Assembly (NCBI GenBank): GCA_012516075.1
Contig: JAAYXE010000096.1
Location: 1-62,912, forward strand
DNA from: Chloroflexota bacterium
GTDB lineage: Bacteria > Chloroflexota > Anaerolineae > Anaerolineales > UBA4823
DNA: 62,912 nt
Direction of reading: 5' to 3'
Made by a program: the position numbers and the translations under genes. Positions 42,053-53,566 of the stretch are shown in pieces (positions within the stretch are counted from its first letter, which is position 1; every line of letters starts with the position of its first letter). The notes under the pieces were generated by a model. That model saw only the letters and a program-made list of their open reading frames with translations, ran no database searches and was not told where the DNA came from.

Positions 42053-43126
42053 TTAGATCTTCGACCAGATCGCCAGCTCCAGCACAAAGCGATCGAAGAA
42101 GCTTTCGGGGGGCAGGGCACCGTCACCGTAGCCCATATCCACCACGCGGGCGACCATCTGCAGGGTCTGGGTCTCCAGCACGGTCTCGGTGCCGGGCTCC
42201 ACCAGAACCGGCTCACCTTTGGCGGCCAGGCGCTGGCGGGTGGCGTCGTCGGTGTAGGCGTGGGCGCTCATCAGCACCTTCGTGACAGTCTGAATGTCGT
42301 TCTTATCGAACAGCCAGACCTCGAAAGCGGTCACTTTCTTGGGATCGCCGACGCCAATGGTCTCGGAGATGCCCACACCGCATTCGCCCATAAACTCCCC
42401 GGCCGGCGAGTCGATGCTGAAGGAGTCATCGAACAGGTCATCACCCAGGCGGTAAGAAGCCATGAACTGTGCCATTGGCGGCTCCGCTCCGGCAGCCTGG
42501 TAATCGGCCTGCGGACCGGCAGGTGGATAACCGGCCTCCGCGGGTCGAGCGCGAGGAGTCAAACCGCCGGGGCGAACGCGCATGATGTAGAACACGATCC
42601 CAGCGGCCAGGAACAGCAGGACCAGCACGCACAGGATCGGCAGCAGGCTGCGCAGGAACCCACCCCCAGCTGCCGGCTCTTCGGTTGCGGCAGGCTGCGT
42701 TGGCAGCAATATACCGCCCAGCGAAGCCGTTGCCTCCGGTGTTACCGCGGCCTGGGTCGGCGCCTCAGCCACCGGAGTTCCCGCTGCAGCACCCGCAATG
42801 ACGATCGTGGCAAAGTCCTGGACCAGTTCGGGACTCAGGTTGGCAGGATTGCTCGCGATCTGCTGGAAAGCCTGCGGGCCTTCTTCACCCAGCGCATTGA
42901 AGCGAGCCCGGGCGGAAGCCACATCCCGGTTGGCGCCGAAGGCTTCGATGGTCATGCGCAGGTACTCGACCTTCTCGGGAAGGCGCATGTCGACCGGACC
43001 GGCGCCTTCATATTCCACCGGCCACAGCCCCCAGCCAATGACAAACCATCCGATGATCAGACCAATGAGGAACCCGGCAACTGCGGCATATAACGGCCGG
43101 TTCATATAATCGCGGATCGCATCCAT
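42053..43126 (-). CDS. Membrane protein of unknown function with two helices
   Basis: A 357-aa protein I do not recognise. A glycine-rich transmembrane helix lies at about 10-34, a soluble helical segment and a Thr/Ala/Pro-rich linker follow, then a second helix at about 160-185 (LLPILCVLVLLFLAAGIVFYIM), a Pro/Ala-rich linker and a C-terminal folded domain (about 215-357; SYRLGDDLFDDSFSIDSPAG, FEVWLFDKNDIQTVTKVLM). The second half may sense or bind a partner in the cytoplasm. TGGAG lies before the ATG. Its promoter carries tandem 11-bp repeats. Confidence 0.7.
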   Translation of the reverse strand: MDAIRDYMNRPLYAAVAGFLIGLIIGWFVIGWGLWPVEYEGAGPVDMRLPEKVEYLRMTIEAFGANRDVASARARFNALGEEGPQAFQQIASNPANLSPELVQDFATIVIAGAAAGTPVAEAPTQAAVTPEATASLGGILLPTQPAATEEPAAGGGFLRSLLPILCVLVLLFLAAGIVFYIMRVRPGGLTPRARPAEAGYPPAGPQADYQAAGAEPPMAQFMASYRLGDDLFDDSFSIDSPAGEFMGECGVGISETIGVGDPKKVTAFEVWLFDKNDIQTVTKVLMSAHAYTDDATRQRLAAKGEPVLVEPGTETVLETQTLQMVARVVDMGYGDGALPPESFFDRFVLELAIWSKI

Positions 43127-43284
43127 TTCTCAAATCTCCATCAACGAAGTGTTGGTCCGGTCTGAAGATCCAGGGGCCGTTTGCAAGGTCGTTTGCCCGA
43201 AATCTACCCAGACCTTCCCTTGCGGATGTTGTCAGCCAGGCGGTTGGGATTAGCAGTGATGTGTGATCCAGCCAGAATCAGGCG

Positions 43285-43306
43285 CTGAACGGTTCCTGAA
43301 CGGTTC
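43285..43306 (-). repeat. Tandem 11-bp repeat at the transcription start, probable operator
   Basis: CTGAACGGTTC occurs twice back to back on the plus strand (43285-43295, 43296-43306). Each copy contains the near-palindrome GAACGGTTC. On the minus strand it lies directly downstream of the -10 box at 43309-43314, so a bound protein would block the start. Confidence 0.6.
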
Positions 43307-43308
43307 TA

Positions 43309-43337
43309 ATTGTAGACGAAATCGAGAATTTATGCAA
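43309..43337 (-). promoter_or_regulatory. Promoter of the 42.0-43.1 kb gene
   Basis: On the minus strand TTGCAT (43332-43337), 17-nt spacer and TACAAT (43309-43314), with start predicted near 43302 inside the tandem repeat; the leader is about 175 nt long. Confidence 0.6.
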
Positions 43338-43376
43338 CACTTTCTGTAATCCCGGTCCGACTTGACTGTCTATTTT

Positions 43377-43409
43377 GTAAGGAGCCACGCTCCGCTGGGG
43401 GGTGGCTCC

Positions 43410-43413
<4 letters not shown>
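43377..43413 (-). terminator. Hairpin at the topA stop codon
   Basis: GTAAGGAGCCAC (43377-43388) pairs with GTGGCTCCTTAC (43402-43413), 12 perfect bp that include the topA stop. There is no T-run after it on the minus strand, so it may protect the 3-prime end or terminate with help rather than act as a classic terminator. Confidence 0.45.
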
Positions 43414-45776
<2,363 letters not shown>

Positions 45777-45829
45777 AAGAATACTTCCTCCTTAACTATT
45801 TACCGGCACTTTACAAGCAAGGTATTCTA

Positions 45830-46918
45830 CTACAGGTAATCCTGCCCTTCTTCTTTCAGGCGGTTAACCACCTGACGCACTTTCTGGGCCTGGTCTTTCT
45901 GGCAGACCAGCAGCACGTCTCCGGTGTCTACCACAACCAGGTTTTCAACGCCGATCGTCACGATCAGGCGGTGATCCTGGTTGACGTACACCAGTGAATC
46001 GCGCGTTTCTACCCCAACGTGCCGGCCCCCCATAATAATATTTCCATCCGGGTCCGAGTCAATCACATCGAATAGGGAATCCCAGCTTCCCACATCGCTC
46101 CATCCCAGATCTGTGGCCGGGATGACGGCTGCGTTCCGGGCCCCTTCCATGATCCCGTAGTCAATCGTTTCATTCTCCAGGCCGGGCCAGATGCGCTCCA
46201 CCACGGCCTTTTCTTCCGCTGTGCCCAGGCTGGCGGCAATCTCATCCAGGCTGGCAGCCAGTTTAGGCATCTGGCGGCGAAACTCTTCCATAATATCACG
46301 CACACGCCACACGAACATCCCCGAATTCCAGGCATGGTCACCGCTGGCGAGCATGAGGCGGGCATGTTCTTCGTCCGGTTTCTCTTTGAAGCGCTTCACC
46401 CGGTAGACATCCATCGATTCATATTCACCCAGGCGCTCACCCTGCTGGATATAACCGTAGCCAGTGGCGGGGAAGGTGGGCTCGATGCCCAGCGTCACCA
46501 GGTAGCCGTCCTGCGAGACATGGTATGCGGCCTGCAGAAGCTGGCGAAAGCGCGGCTCGTTCGCCATGTAATGGTCAGAGGTGAGCACGGCCATCACCGC
46601 CTGCGGGTCGCGGTGGGCGAGCACTACAGCAGCCATCCCCACGACAGAAGCCGTGCCGCGCGGCATCGGCTCGATCAGGTAATTTTCTTTGGGGATATCA
46701 GGAACCTGCGCCTGCAGTTCCACGGCCTGTTCGGCTACCGTGACCACATAAATATGGTCCACCGGAAAGAGATCACGCACCCGGGCAACGGTAGTCTGAA
46801 ACAGCGAGCGCTCATCAAACAGGCTGAGCATCTGTTTGGGTCTGCGTTTGCGCGAGAGCGGCCAGAGGCGGGTGCCTCCACCGCCGGCCATGATCACTGC
46901 ATAGTAGTGCTGCAACAT
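45830..46918 (-). CDS. manC: Mannose-1-phosphate guanylyltransferase
   Basis: Makes GDP-mannose from GTP and mannose-1-phosphate for glycans. The 362-aa protein has the nucleotide loop MAGGGGTRLWPLSRKRRPKQML (about 10-31, only its core GGGGTRLWPLSR is decisive), then FVWRVRDIMEEFRRQMP and TDLGWSDVGSWDSL of the family. No phosphomannose isomerase domain is attached. The ATG overlaps the dprA stop codon (TAATG), so the pair is translationally coupled. Confidence 0.92.
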   Translation of the reverse strand: MLQHYYAVIMAGGGGTRLWPLSRKRRPKQMLSLFDERSLFQTTVARVRDLFPVDHIYVVTVAEQAVELQAQVPDIPKENYLIEPMPRGTASVVGMAAVVLAHRDPQAVMAVLTSDHYMANEPRFRQLLQAAYHVSQDGYLVTLGIEPTFPATGYGYIQQGERLGEYESMDVYRVKRFKEKPDEEHARLMLASGDHAWNSGMFVWRVRDIMEEFRRQMPKLAASLDEIAASLGTAEEKAVVERIWPGLENETIDYGIMEGARNAAVIPATDLGWSDVGSWDSLFDVIDSDPDGNIIMGGRHVGVETRDSLVYVNQDHRLIVTIGVENLVVVDTGDVLLVCQKDQAQKVRQVVNRLKEEGQDYL

Positions 46919-48039
46919 TAACTACCTCCCAGAGAATTGTATTCCGCCTGCTCTTCGTGCACGGCAATGTAGTGCATCCCGCCTACCTGGCGAACCATTC
47001 CCTTCAACTCCATCAAAGCCAGTGTGGCAGTCACCTTTTCGATCGGCAGATTGGTCTGCAGGCGTATTTCATCGATATGGAGAGGCTCTTTCCCTAAAAC
47101 CTCATACAGTTTGGCCTCATAGGCATCGGCGGGCAGAGCGCTGCGGGCTGAGCGCTGCTCATTGACCATCTCCAGATTCAGCGTCTCGAGCACATCCTGA
47201 GGGGTCAGCAGCGGGCGTGCTCCCTGGCGGATCAGGTCGTTGGTCCCTTTGCTCTGCGGGGCGTTGATATTGCCCGGGACGGCGAAGACATCACGCCCCT
47301 GTTCGGCAGCAAACGAAGCCGTAATCAGCGCACCGCTGACCTGACCGGCTTCCACCACAACCACGGCGCGCGCCAGCCCGGAGATGATGCGGTTGCGGGG
47401 CGGGAAATTGGCAGCGTCGGGGGCCGTTCCGGGCGGATAATCGCTGATCACCGCGCCGCTTTCGGCAATTTGCGCCGCGAGCCGGCGGTGTTCGGGCGGG
47501 TATATACGGTCCACGCCGCTGCCCAGCACGGCAATCGTCCGCCCGCCGCAGCGCAGAGCCGTCTGGTGGGCGATAGCGTCCACACCGCGCGCCAGTCCGC
47601 TGACCACAGTCACGCCGCTGCCCGCCAGCGCGGCGCACAGTTCTTCGGTCACCTGACGGCCGTAGGCGGTCACACGCCGGGTGCCCACCACACCCACCGC
47701 CCACTCGTCCGCGGTGCTGATTTCACCGCGCACGTACAGCACCGGCGGGGGTTGGTCGATCTCACGCAGTAAGCGGGGATAGGTTTCGTCCTCCCAGGTA
47801 AGAACGGTCACCCCCTGTTTATCGAGACGCTGCAGGACCTTCTCCAGGTCCACGCTGCTGCGCACCTGCAGCAGCGACTGAACAATTTTAGAGGTTAAGC
47901 CGGCTGCCATCAACTCACCGGGCTGCGCATGCCAGGCGGTCCGCACATCCCCGAAAGCGTTGAGCAGCGCCCGCAGGCGCTGCGCCCCAATCCCCCTGAC
48001 AAGGTTAAAGCCCACCCAATATGGTTTCAAGTCGTTCAA
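46918..48039 (-). CDS. dprA: DNA-processing protein DprA
   Basis: Loads RecA on incoming single-stranded DNA during transformation. The 373-aa protein has an N-terminal SAM-like region with VRGIGAQRLRALL, the extended Rossmann fold (AVGVVGTRRVTAYGRQV, VVSGLARGVDAIAHQTAL, NFPPRNRIISGLARAVVVVEA, VFAVPGNI) and a C-terminal winged helix (about 310-365). The TTG start follows AGGGGAGC by 5 nt. DprA alone does not show competence; no com genes are here. Confidence 0.94.
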   Translation of the reverse strand: MNDLKPYWVGFNLVRGIGAQRLRALLNAFGDVRTAWHAQPGELMAAGLTSKIVQSLLQVRSSVDLEKVLQRLDKQGVTVLTWEDETYPRLLREIDQPPPVLYVRGEISTADEWAVGVVGTRRVTAYGRQVTEELCAALAGSGVTVVSGLARGVDAIAHQTALRCGGRTIAVLGSGVDRIYPPEHRRLAAQIAESGAVISDYPPGTAPDAANFPPRNRIISGLARAVVVVEAGQVSGALITASFAAEQGRDVFAVPGNINAPQSKGTNDLIRQGARPLLTPQDVLETLNLEMVNEQRSARSALPADAYEAKLYEVLGKEPLHIDEIRLQTNLPIEKVTATLALMELKGMVRQVGGMHYIAVHEEQAEYNSLGGS

Positions 48040-48162
48040 AGCCAGCTCCCCTTGATCGAATCATTCTGCAGCGCGTGGACTGGCACAGGATACCATATGA
48101 GTTTCTAATCCGGTAGAGGGGGGGCAGGTCAGCAGGAGCCGGTCACCGCCGCCGGAGCGACG

Positions 48163-48810
48163 TTAATCGGGCAGCAGTCCTTCCAGCAGATGTACTCGCA
48201 TCTCGCCGCGCTCCACATCGATATCGAGAATAACGGAGTCTATCGCCGGCAGGAGTACATCTCCCCCTGAGGGACGAGCGACAATATAGACGTCGTTAGC
48301 GCCGGTTTCCAGAATCTGTGTCAGGGTGCCCAGCTCGCCGCCGTCATCGGTGAGCACACGCATCCCCAGCAGTTCGTGGTGGTAATACTCGCCTTCCGGC
48401 AGGGCCGGCCGGTCAGCGGAGGAGACGAACAGCATCGAGTTGGTCAGCTCGCGCACCGTCTCGGGGCTGTCGTACCCGTAGAAAGAAAGCAGCAGCGCGG
48501 CGCCGTGCTCGCGGCTGCTGCGGATGCGCAGCGGGCGGTGGTCTTCGCCCACATAAACGGTCACCCCGCGCTTCAAACGTTCGGGGAAGTCGGTGAGCAC
48601 ATGCAGGATGATCTCACCGCGGATGCCGTGCGGGCGGCGCAGCTGGCCGACCGCCAGGAAAACAGGCCCGCCGCGGTCCGGCGAGCCTGAAGTCTGGGCA
48701 GATGTTTGGTTATCGGGATCCACCGGGCGGCCGGCCGGTTTATCCGGGGATGGCAGTTCGCCACCCTGTGGGTGGTCGTCGCGCCCGCGTTGCGGTTTTG
48801 AGACCATCAT
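48163..48810 (-). CDS. rimM: Ribosome maturation factor RimM
   Basis: Assists 16S rRNA processing and 30S head assembly, binding S19. The 215-aa protein has about 50 extra N-terminal polar residues, then the RimM core LAVGQLRRPHGIRGEIILHVLTDFPE and the C-terminal PRC-like barrel with EYYHHELLGMRVLTDDGGELG and VLLPAIDSVI. The start overlaps the khpA stop. It is fourth in the ffh-rpsP-khpA-rimM order seen in many Gram-positive and related genomes. A shorter start near the core is possible because of the tail. Confidence 0.93.
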   Translation of the reverse strand: MMVSKPQRGRDDHPQGGELPSPDKPAGRPVDPDNQTSAQTSGSPDRGGPVFLAVGQLRRPHGIRGEIILHVLTDFPERLKRGVTVYVGEDHRPLRIRSSREHGAALLLSFYGYDSPETVRELTNSMLFVSSADRPALPEGEYYHHELLGMRVLTDDGGELGTLTQILETGANDVYIVARPSGGDVLLPAIDSVILDIDVERGEMRVHLLEGLLPD

Positions 48811-49043
48811 TCGGGTTCGACAATATCCAGAGTTGCCCGCTTGCCTTCCTGAGCCGCGGCCACGCGCAGCAGGATGCGCATCGCATTGGCAACCCGCCCG
48901 CTTTTACCTATTACCCGCCCCATGTCTTCTTTGGCGACCTGCAGGCGCAGCACCACCTGCGAGCCGCGCCGCATCTGGTAGACGCGGACCTGGGTCGGGT
49001 CATCCACCAGCGAGGTGGCGATAAATGAAATCAGATCTTTCAT
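48807..49043 (-). CDS. khpA: KH-domain RNA-binding protein KhpA
   Basis: A 78-aa single KH domain with the GxxG loop in VIGKSGRVANAMRIL. KhpA works with KhpB in RNA binding and cell-size control in streptococci; no KhpB is in the window. The ATG at 49043 follows GGAGGAGACCG; an upstream start at 49064 would place that site inside the gene. It sits between rpsP and rimM. Confidence 0.93.
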   Translation of the reverse strand: MKDLISFIATSLVDDPTQVRVYQMRRGSQVVLRLQVAKEDMGRVIGKSGRVANAMRILLRVAAAQEGKRATLDIVEPE

Positions 49044-49090
49044 CGGTCTCCTCCAGGGAGACACTCAGGAGAGGCTGTGTTCCTGAGGGC

Positions 49091-49447
49091 TTAGCTCGTT
49101 TTGGCTGCCTGCGTCGTCTTGGGGTTTACGTTGCGAGCCTCAGCCGCAGCCTGCGCCTCGGCCAGCAGGGTCTCCAGGGATTCGCCCTTCTTGAAGCGTT
49201 CGTAGCGCTCGAGCAGGCCGGCGCTGCGAAACACCTGGACCGCTGCATCGCTGGGCTGTGCGCCTTTGCTCATCCAGTCATAGATGCGGTCTTCTTTGAG
49301 TTGGATGGTAGCTGGATCCGTGCGGGGGTTGTAGAAACCCAGAATTTCCAGGAATTTACCGTCGCGCTGTGCTTCACTATGAGCGGCGACGATGCGGTAG
49401 CTGGGCTGTTTCTTTGCCCCAACCCGGCGAAGACGAATACGTACCAT
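49091..49447 (-). CDS. rpsP: 30S ribosomal protein S16
   Basis: Small-subunit protein, 118 aa, with the usual VRIRLRRVGAKKQPSYRIVAAHSEAQRDGKFLEILGFYNP start (signature VRIRLRRVGAKKQPSYRIV at about 2-20) and DWMSKGAQPSDAAVQVF. The C-terminal 30 residues are an Ala/Lys-rich extension. AGGAG precedes the ATG. It lies 27 nt downstream of ffh in the same operon. Confidence 0.96.
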   Translation of the reverse strand: MVRIRLRRVGAKKQPSYRIVAAHSEAQRDGKFLEILGFYNPRTDPATIQLKEDRIYDWMSKGAQPSDAAVQVFRSAGLLERYERFKKGESLETLLAEAQAAAEARNVNPKTTQAAKTS

Positions 49448-49474
49448 AGAACAGATCTCCTTAAATGGTTGAAC

Positions 49475-50797
49475 TTACCCAAACAGGCGCGGCAGTCCGC
49501 GCATGCCTGATTTTTTAATCGTTTTGAACATGCGCTGAGCCTCCCGGTACTGCTTGATCAGCCGGTTGACGTCCTGCACGTCGGTCCCCGACCCGCGGGC
49601 AATCCGCCGGCGGCGGGAGGCGTTCAGCACGTCTGGCTTGCGCCGTTCTTCAAGGGTCATCGAATTGATGATAGCTTCGGTAATTTTAAGCTGTTTTTCG
49701 GCCTCCTGCGGGGAGATCTGGCGCGCGAGCTGGCCCATGCCGCCCGGCAGCATTTCCAGAATCTGGCCCAGCGGGCCCATTTTGCGCAGCTGGCGAAGCT
49801 GGTCGGCGAAGTCCTGCAGGGTGAATTCACCGGACATCATGCGCTCCGCCTGCTGGCGGGCTGTCTTTTCATCGAACGCAGCTTCAGCCCGTTCGATCAG
49901 GCCGATTACATCGCCCATGCCCAGGATGCGCGACGCAAGCCGCCCCGGGTCATAGGTCTCCAGAGCTTCCAGGCTTTCGCCGGTGCCCAGGTATTTAATC
50001 GGCACGCCCGTTACCGAGCGGATCGAGATTGCCGCCCCACCGCGTGCATCGCCGTCCATTTTCGTCAGGATCAGGCCGGTGAGAGGGATAACATCGCGGA
50101 ATCCTTTGGCGATGTTGACCGCCTCCTGACCGATCATGGCATCGGCGACCAGCAGCACCTCGGCGGGATCGACGCGCGAGCGAATCGCCTGCAGCTCTTT
50201 CATCAGCTCGTCGTCCAGTTGAGAACGACCGGCGGTGTCCAGGATGACCACCGAGTAGCCGCCCTTTTTTGCCGCCTCGACGGCCTTAACAGCGAGCTGC
50301 GGCGGCGGGACACCTTCCTCATAGAAGACTGGCACATCCAGCCGCTGGCCGAGGGTCTCGAGCTGGCGCACAGCCGCCGGACGGTAGGGATCGCCCGCGA
50401 CCAGCAGCACACGCTCGCCCTGACCACGCAGCACACGCGCCAGTTTGGCCGAATGCGTGGTTTTACCCGAACCCTGGAGACCGATGAGCATGATCACCCG
50501 CGGTTTGGGACCGCTCAGGTTTAATCGTTCAGGTGCGCCGAGGGTCTCGATCAACTCCTCGTGAACGATCTTCACGATCTGCTGTCCAGGGTTTAGCGCA
50601 CGCGACACTTCATGACCCACGGCGCGTTCGCGCACGCGGGCCACAAAGTCTTTGACAACCGCGTAGTTCACATCGGCTTCCAGCAGCGCGAGGCGAACCT
50701 GGCGCATGGCCTGGTCCACATCGGCCTCAGTAAGCTTTCCGTGACGGCGCAGTTCCTTAAAGACTTCGTTGAGGCGCTCGGTCAAATTCTCAAACAT
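49475..50797 (-). CDS. ffh: Signal recognition particle protein Ffh
   Basis: SRP54 GTPase that binds signal sequences and 4.5S RNA. The 440-aa protein has N and G domains with GLQGSGKTTHSAKLA (about 107-121), DTAGRSQLDDELMKEL, LTKMDGDARGG, and a methionine-rich M domain (about 300-440) containing the RNA-binding segment SRRRRIARGSGTDVQDVNRLIKQY core. Its promoter places transcription at the start codon: no leader and no Shine-Dalgarno sequence. It heads the rpsP-khpA-rimM operon. Confidence 0.96.
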   Translation of the reverse strand: MFENLTERLNEVFKELRRHGKLTEADVDQAMRQVRLALLEADVNYAVVKDFVARVRERAVGHEVSRALNPGQQIVKIVHEELIETLGAPERLNLSGPKPRVIMLIGLQGSGKTTHSAKLARVLRGQGERVLLVAGDPYRPAAVRQLETLGQRLDVPVFYEEGVPPPQLAVKAVEAAKKGGYSVVILDTAGRSQLDDELMKELQAIRSRVDPAEVLLVADAMIGQEAVNIAKGFRDVIPLTGLILTKMDGDARGGAAISIRSVTGVPIKYLGTGESLEALETYDPGRLASRILGMGDVIGLIERAEAAFDEKTARQQAERMMSGEFTLQDFADQLRQLRKMGPLGQILEMLPGGMGQLARQISPQEAEKQLKITEAIINSMTLEERRKPDVLNASRRRRIARGSGTDVQDVNRLIKQYREAQRMFKTIKKSGMRGLPRLFG

Positions 50798-50805
50798 AGC
50801 ACTGC

Positions 50806-50834
50806 ATTTTAGCCCGTAAATTAAGAAAGGTCAA
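50806..50834 (-). promoter_or_regulatory. ffh promoter, leaderless
   Basis: On the minus strand TTGACC (50829-50834), 17-nt spacer, TAAAAT (50806-50811), then 8 nt to the ATG at 50797. The best supported of the leaderless promoters because both hexamers and the spacer are good. Confidence 0.75.
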
Positions 50835-51073
50835 GTTAATTGTATTTCTGCTCTGCTGTACACCGGAGCGCCTGCCCGGCTGCGTAACTCTTCTCCGCCA
50901 AAAGGGTTTACTACTTTGCACAGTTAAAGGGTATTTGCGGCACACTGCCCTGACCGGCAGGCAAAACGGTCCCAGCAGCGCGGGCTGCCGGGATCAATTC
51001 TGCATGAAATCGATCAATATAGTAGTAAAATATACCTTTCATTGCTACAGCCATTATTCAAAGGAGAAAAAGC

Positions 51074-51925
51074 ATGTCCAGAGTTGCAGTGGTCACCGAC
51101 AGTGTGGCAACCATCCCCCAGAGCCTGACCGAGAAATACGGCATCCATGTCGTCCCCCAGGTGCTGGTCTGGGGAGACGAGACCTTTCGAGACGGAGTCG
51201 ATATCTCGCCGGATGCGTTCTACCACCGGCTGCAGAACGATAAGGTCATGCCCACAACATCACAGGCCCCGCCAAAAGCCTTTGCCGAAATTTATCGCAA
51301 ACTGCTGGACGAAGACTATCATATCCTGACGATCGTGGTATCGACAAAGCTTTCAGGCACCTATATCTCCGCCATGCAGGCGAAAGAAGCGCTGGGCGAT
51401 GCGCCGGTTGAGGTGGTCGATTCTTACTCCGCCGCCATGGCGATGGGTTTTCAGGTGGTGCGGGCCGCCGAAGCTGCCCAGCAGGGCGCCAGCCTGGCGG
51501 AATGTAAGGCGATTGCCGAGCAGGCACGCCAGCACACCGGCGTGCTCTTTGCTGTGGACACACTGGAGTTTCTACACCGCGGCGGGCGCATTGGCGGTGG
51601 GGCGCGTCTGCTGGGCACCGCCCTCAACCTGAAACCCATCCTCGAGCTGCGCGATGGGCGCGTTGAGCCGGTGGACCGGGTGCGCACGCGGCGCAAATCG
51701 CTCACCCGCCTGGTCGAGCTGTTCTGTGAGCGTGTGCGCGGGCAGGAACCGCTGCGCCTGGCCACCCTGAACGCGGCCGCTCCCGCCGATGCGGAACTGC
51801 TGCTCGAAGAAGTCAAACAGCAAAATATTAAAATTGACCAGTCGATCACCAGCGATGTCAGCCCGGTCATTGGTACGCACGTCGGCCCGGGAACGGTTGG
51901 GCTGGCCTGGATGGTGGGGATGTAA
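51074..51925 (+). CDS. DegV family fatty-acid-binding protein
   Basis: A 283-aa DegV-fold protein. Members bind a fatty acid, and some (FakB) present it to the kinase FakA. Motifs are VVTDSVATIPQ at 6-16, TTSQAPPKAFAEIY, IVVSTKLSGTY and a C-terminal IGTHVGPGTVGLAW. AAAGGAG lies 8 nt before the ATG. No FakA homologue is in the window. A strong terminator follows and overlaps the next gene's promoter. Confidence 0.92.
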   Translation: MSRVAVVTDSVATIPQSLTEKYGIHVVPQVLVWGDETFRDGVDISPDAFYHRLQNDKVMPTTSQAPPKAFAEIYRKLLDEDYHILTIVVSTKLSGTYISAMQAKEALGDAPVEVVDSYSAAMAMGFQVVRAAEAAQQGASLAECKAIAEQARQHTGVLFAVDTLEFLHRGGRIGGGARLLGTALNLKPILELRDGRVEPVDRVRTRRKSLTRLVELFCERVRGQEPLRLATLNAAAPADAELLLEEVKQQNIKIDQSITSDVSPVIGTHVGPGTVGLAWMVGM

Positions 51926-51938
51926 TTATTAATGAAGG

Positions 51939-51982
51939 AAGCGGGTGGCATGCAGGCATGCCGCCCGCTTGTTTTCCTTTTT
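51939..51982 (+). terminator. Rho-independent terminator of the degV gene
   Basis: A 15-bp stem with one wobble: 51939-51953 with 51956-51970, loop AG, then GTTTTCCTTTTT. The last T residues overlap the -35 box of the next promoter. Confidence 0.9.
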
Positions 51983-52009
51983 GACGATGGCCCAGATTCG
52001 TGGTACGCT
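51981..52009 (+). promoter_or_regulatory. Promoter of the cystathionine beta-synthase-like gene
   Basis: TTGACG (51981-51986), 17-nt spacer, TACGCT (52004-52009); leader of about 85 nt. The adjoining SerK-like gene should share this transcript. Confidence 0.5.
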
Positions 52010-52099
52010 TAATTTCAAGGGGAGATCAGCGAGAGCGAGTCATGCGGCGCTCATTCCACTATAAGCAACCAATTCAATTGACCCTCTGCGGAGCAGGTA

Positions 52100-53533
52100 A
52101 TGATGGATTCCGTCCTTTCTATTTCCGAATCCCTGCGCGTCTACGACAGCATCCTGGGGACCATCGGACACACCCCGCTGGTGCGGCTGGGGCGCACCGG
52201 CCGGGATCTGCCTTTCCCACTGTACGCCAAGGTTGAATTCTTTAACCCCGGCGGTTCGGTGAAAGACCGCATCGCCGTTAACATCATCGAAGAGGCCGAG
52301 CACAGCGGCAAATTGAAGCCCGGCGGGACGGTGGTCGAAGCGACTTCCGGCAACACTGGCGTGGGCCTGGCGATCGTCTGTGCGCTTAAAGGCTATAAGG
52401 CTGTTTTTGTCATGCCGGACAAAATGAGCCAGGAGAAGATCCAGCTTCTGAGGGCTTACGGAGCGCGCGTGGTCATCACTCCGACAGCAGTCCCGCCGGA
52501 AGATCCACGCTCCTATTACAATGTGGCCCGGCGCATCGTCGCTGAAACCCCCAATTCCATTCTCGCTAACCAGTATCACAACCCCGAGAACCCTGCCAGC
52601 CACTACCAGACCACCGGCCCGGAGATCTGGGAACAGACCGGCGGGCGGGTAACCGATGTGATCGCCGGCATGGGCACCGGCGGAACCATCACGGGCGTTG
52701 GGCGCTACCTGAAAGAAAAAAATCCGGACATCCGCATAGTCGGCGTCGACCCGACCGGTTCGATCCTGCTCGAGACCTGGCAGGCCGGCCGTGTGCCCGA
52801 TGATGTGCAGGCCAACACCTATAAAGTCGAAGGCATCGGCGAAGATTTCCTGCCATCCACCCTTGACCTGTCGGTGATCGACGATGTCATCCGGGTGACC
52901 GACAGAGAGTCCTTTCTGTGGACCCGGCGTCTGGTAAAAGAAGAGGGCATCTTCTGCGGCGGCTCGTCCGGATCGGCCGTGGCAGGCGCGGTGCGCTATA
53001 TGCAGAAGCTCGCCGCTGGCGGTGATGTGAAAGACCGGCTGGCCGTAGTCATCCTGCCCGACTCGGGATCGCGCTACCTGTCGAAGATCTTCAACGACGA
53101 GTGGATGCGCGAGAACGGCTTCCTGGAAACCCGCTGGAGCGAGGTAGACCTGGGCGAAGTGCTGTCGAAAAAGCCCGGCCCGGCCCTGATCACCGCGCGG
53201 GTGAGCGACCCCATCGGCGATGTGATCGCCCTGATGAAAAAGCACGATATTTCGCAGGTGCCGGCTCTCGACGCGCAGGGCAACCTGGCCGGCCTGGTGA
53301 CCGAGGTAGACCTGCTAAAATATATGGTCGAAAACGGGCCAGACGCCTCCACCTCCCAGCCCATTCGTCCGATTGTCGAAAAGGCTGAAGCCGTGTACCC
53401 GGCGAGCACCTCTCTGGAAGAAGTGCTGCCCCAGGTGCTGGATGGCTACGTGATCCTGGTGACGGAGGGTGAACGGCCAACGGGTGTGCTGACCAAAATC
53501 GATGTCCTGGACTTTATCGCGCAGAGAAATTAA
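52100..53533 (+). CDS. Cystathionine beta-synthase-like enzyme with CBS domain pair
   Basis: Fold-type II PLP enzyme of 477 aa. PLP lysine K55 lies in FFNPGGSVKDRI, followed by the substrate loop TSGNTGVGLAI, GMGTGGTITGVGRYL and GGSSGSAVAG. Residues about 355-477 form two CBS domains (IGDVIALMKKHDISQVPALD), the layout of cystathionine beta-synthases controlled by S-adenosylmethionine or other nucleotides. It condenses serine (or activated serine) with homocysteine or sulfide. Downstream by about 30 nt on the same strand is a ParB-fold serine-kinase-like gene; a cystathionine gamma-synthase/lyase gene converges on them. Confidence 0.9.
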   Translation: MMDSVLSISESLRVYDSILGTIGHTPLVRLGRTGRDLPFPLYAKVEFFNPGGSVKDRIAVNIIEEAEHSGKLKPGGTVVEATSGNTGVGLAIVCALKGYKAVFVMPDKMSQEKIQLLRAYGARVVITPTAVPPEDPRSYYNVARRIVAETPNSILANQYHNPENPASHYQTTGPEIWEQTGGRVTDVIAGMGTGGTITGVGRYLKEKNPDIRIVGVDPTGSILLETWQAGRVPDDVQANTYKVEGIGEDFLPSTLDLSVIDDVIRVTDRESFLWTRRLVKEEGIFCGGSSGSAVAGAVRYMQKLAAGGDVKDRLAVVILPDSGSRYLSKIFNDEWMRENGFLETRWSEVDLGEVLSKKPGPALITARVSDPIGDVIALMKKHDISQVPALDAQGNLAGLVTEVDLLKYMVENGPDASTSQPIRPIVEKAEAVYPASTSLEEVLPQVLDGYVILVTEGERPTGVLTKIDVLDFIAQRN

Positions 53534-53566
53534 CCGCTCTCCCGCCCCCAGGGAGAGCCTGCCGTG

